A stretch of DNA of 6,850 nucleotides, taken from NCBI GenBank assembly GCA_035384565.1, contig DAOOIT010000133.1, positions 1-6,850 of the forward strand, in the 5' to 3' direction. Below, piece after piece: positions 5,843 through 6,850 of the stretch (the stretch's first letter is position 1; every line of letters begins with the position of its first letter). The DNA is from Planctomycetota bacterium. GTDB lineage: Bacteria; Planctomycetota; PUPC01; DSUN01. The notes below the pieces were generated by a model, which saw only the letters and a program-made list of their open reading frames with translations, did not search any database and was not told the origin of the DNA. A program made the position numbers and the translations under genes.

Positions 5843-6328
5843 TCACGACGCGGCCACTTCATCCTGCGCATCGGCAGCGCGGTCGTGGGTCCTGGGAAGC
5901 GCGCGCTCCCGGAGGCCGAGGGGCTCGACCTTGAGGCCCGCGCTGATCGCCGCCCCGCGCTGGCGCCGGTCGGCCGTGACGAACAGGTCGGGGCTGGCCT
6001 CCATCGCGGACGCGAGGTGGAGCGCGTCCGACGAGCGCAGCCGCGCCCGCTCCAGGCAGGCGACCGCCTGCCGCACGGCGCCCGGCGTGAGCTCGATGGT
6101 GGTCGCCTCCTCGAGGTCATCGAGCACGTCCTGCTTGATCGTGGCGTAGTCGCTCTCGGAGAGGCGGCCCGCGCGCCGCAGGCGGTTGAGGGTGGACATG
6201 AGTTCCGGCAGCGCCAGGATGCTGACGATCACCTGGTCCGCCTCGGCGCACAGCGCCGCGAGGCGGTCGGTCCCGGCATCCCGCACGTAGCGCTTCGCCA
6301 GCGCCGACGAGTCGAGGAACAGACGCAT
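5843..6328 (-). CDS. vapC: PIN-domain ribonuclease toxin, VapC-like
   Basis: A 161-residue PIN-domain protein, a Mg-dependent ribonuclease and the toxin of the module. The acidic active-site residues are in place: D6 (LFLDSSALAKRY), E42 (LALPELMS), D101 (LRSSDALHLA) and D120 (VTADRRQ). The start at ATG 6328 has GGGAGGAG eight bases upstream and overlaps the antitoxin stop by one base (TGATG), so the two are translationally coupled. The frame remains open upstream, but that part lies antiparallel in frame-shifted antitoxin sequence and is a shadow. Compared with typical VapC (about 130-140 residues), there is an extra charged C-terminal tail of about 20 residues after VEPLGL. Its natural target RNA cannot be predicted. 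The stop lies about 88 nt before the -35 of the uxaE promoter. Confidence 0.88.
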   Translation of the reverse strand: MRLFLDSSALAKRYVRDAGTDRLAALCAEADQVIVSILALPELMSTLNRLRRAGRLSESDYATIKQDVLDDLEEATTIELTPGAVRQAVACLERARLRSSDALHLASAMEASPDLFVTADRRQRGAAISAGLKVEPLGLRERALPRTHDRAADAQDEVAAS

Positions 6329-6552
6329 CAGGGGTTCTCCTCCCGGGTGGCGATGACCTCTTTGCTCAGGGACAGGCCGGCGATGGCCAGGGCGTTGGAC
6401 GTCTTCCAGCGGACGAGCGGGCGGCTCGGGGCGGGGGCCAGAATGGCCACGGGCATCCCGCGGCGCCACACTTCCACCGTCTCCCCGCGCGCCACGGCGT
6501 CGAGGTGTCGCTCCACGTCGCTCTTGAGATCGGCAACGCTGACCGCGATCAT
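6328..6552 (-). CDS. Phd/YefM-family antitoxin
   Basis: A 74-residue antitoxin upstream of the PIN toxin. The N-terminal part has the Phd/YefM pattern: MIAVSVADLKSDVERHL (1-17), then VARGETVEVWRRGMPVAILAP (20-40, close to the family Ge-x-v-x-v-x-r-x-G-x-PvA-x-l form), which forms the dimeric DNA-binding fold. The C-terminal 30 residues should be the disordered toxin-neutralising segment. The start at ATG 6552 is firm: GAGGAGG lies seven bases upstream and a promoter ends at 6575. Antitoxin-first order with a one-base overlap to the toxin is the usual type II layout, and the complex probably represses its own promoter at the dyads 6573-6581 and 6602-6619. Confidence 0.88.
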   Translation of the reverse strand: MIAVSVADLKSDVERHLDAVARGETVEVWRRGMPVAILAPAPSRPLVRWKTSNALAIAGLSLSKEVIATREENP

Positions 6553-6574
6553 AGGGTGCCCTCCTCTGCGGCCT

Positions 6575-6602
6575 ATCATAGCATTGGAGCGCCTGTTGTC
6601 AA
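6575..6602 (-). promoter_or_regulatory. Promoter of the toxin-antitoxin operon (extended -10)
   Basis: On the minus strand TTGACA (6602-6597), a 16-nt spacer and TATGAT (6580-6575, five of six matches), with TGC directly before the -10 as in extended -10 promoters. Transcription would start near 6568, so the leader is only about 16 nt and is mostly the AGAGGAGGG ribosome binding site (6567-6559). A small dyad CTAT-G-ATAG covers the -10 (6573-6581). Confidence 0.75.
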
Positions 6603-6619
6603 TCACAGATTCCTGTGAT
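6602..6619. promoter_or_regulatory. Candidate TA operator: perfect 7+7 inverted repeat
   Basis: ATCACAG (6602-6608), spacer ATTC, CTGTGAT (6613-6619): a perfect dyad abutting the -35 of the antitoxin promoter. Phd/YefM antitoxins autoregulate through palindromes at their promoters, so this is the natural candidate site. The half-sites are in the opposite orientation to the CRP consensus TGTGA-N6-TCACA, so it is not a CRP box. Confidence 0.6.
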
Positions 6620-6730
6620 ACCTTGCCGGGCGGCCGCGACCCTCCTCTCTCACCACCTGCGCCCGCGAGGCAGACGGCGGCAGAGCCTGCCCGCGCGGGG
6701 TGTGGGCCGGAGTTGTCGGTGGCTGCGGGA
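6620..6730. other. Upstream flank of the TA operon without recognised features
   Basis: This GC-rich stretch lies between the TA operator and the hairpin-rich right end. I see no ribosome binding site with a plausible coding frame and no clear repeat. Together with 6731-6850 it makes about 230 bases without a gene. Confidence 0.4.
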
Positions 6731-6850
6731 GCTCCGAAGGACCGAAATAGGATAGCCCAGGGCAACGCCCCCATCTTTGCCCACCTTTTCCGAGGGCTGG
6801 GGCTTAGCCCCCGAAGGGGGGCGATTCAAGGCGTGAAACGCCCCCTTCGG
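6731..6850. repeat. Hairpin-rich putative dispersed intergenic repeat, cut by window edge
   Basis: The last 120 bases are noncoding and contain stacked dyads: GGGC-AAC-GCCC near 6760-6770, GGGGC-TTA-GCCCC near 6799-6811, CCCCC-GAA-GGGGG around 6808-6820, and a long arm pair CCGAAGGGGGGCG (6811-6823) with CGCCCCCTTCGG (6839-6850), perfect over 12 bp apart from one bulged G. The composition and the phrase CCGAAATAGGATAGCCCAGG resemble intergenic repeats I associate with planctomycete-type genomes; this is recollection, not a search. It could also include a transcription terminator for a gene beyond the edge. Confidence 0.45.

Noticed and set aside
3213..6149. A very long open frame on the plus strand (978 codons)
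   Set aside because: It lies antisense to uxuB, uxaE, the TA toxin and part of the HAD gene, all of which have clear family motifs. Its translation is Glu/Gly/Val/Arg-rich with no recognisable domain, the usual shadow of GC-rich coding DNA.
5843..6469. A longer toxin start at 6469
   Set aside because: The extra 47 residues overlap the antitoxin gene in another frame and are Pro/Arg/His-rich; ATG 6328 has a good ribosome binding site and begins right at the PIN domain.
6602..6619. CRP-type site upstream of the TA operon
   Set aside because: The half-sites are TCACA then TGTGA, the reverse of the CRP arrangement; the dyad is better explained as a TA operator.

Overview
The window is GC-rich bacterial chromosomal DNA with short Shine-Dalgarno leaders and near-consensus sigma-70 promoters (exact TTGACA -35 boxes). 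The gene set (UxaE-type tagaturonate epimerase, SDR-type fructuronate reductase, PIN/Phd toxin-antitoxin, rubrerythrin-like protein) and the folded intergenic repeats suggest an uncultured bacterium of the Planctomycetota or a related PVC-like lineage. This assignment is inference. There is no rRNA or other phylogenetic marker here.

Layout from left to right. A minus-strand membrane protein (1-292, DUF1097-like) runs off the left edge and has its own promoter at 378-406. A 570-base gene-free stretch follows, separating it from a divergent plus-strand gene. This stretch holds two tandem inverted-repeat units built on the same 13-mer (496-545 and 581-625), a 14-bp perfect palindrome, a second small dyad and a promoter. 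The plus-strand gene (862-1350) encodes a small ferritin-like/rubrerythrin-type di-iron protein with a cationic amphipathic C-terminal helix.

From 5684 down to 1448, on the minus strand, lies a compact four-gene operon: tagaturonate epimerase (uxaE), fructuronate reductase/D-mannonate oxidoreductase of the SDR type (uxuB), a HAD-superfamily hydrolase with a very large cap insert, and a second SDR oxidoreductase. Intergenic distances are 3 nt, 38 nt and a 1-nt overlap. A near-consensus promoter at 5728-5755 drives it. The first two enzymes connect D-tagaturonate to D-fructuronate to D-mannonate, a galacturonate/glucuronate catabolic route known from Thermotoga and Bacillus. The dehydratase, kinase, isomerase and transporter expected for the full route are not in the window. 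The roles of the HAD protein and the second SDR are unknown.

Upstream of that operon, also on the minus strand, is a two-gene type II toxin-antitoxin module: Phd/YefM-like antitoxin (6328-6552) and PIN-domain VapC-like toxin (5843-6328). The two genes overlap by one base. The promoter has an extended -10, a perfect 7+7 inverted repeat abutting the -35, and a small dyad over the -10, as expected for an autoregulated TA operon. The right end (6731-6850) has no gene. It is a strongly hairpin-forming sequence that looks like a dispersed intergenic repeat and continues past the window edge.
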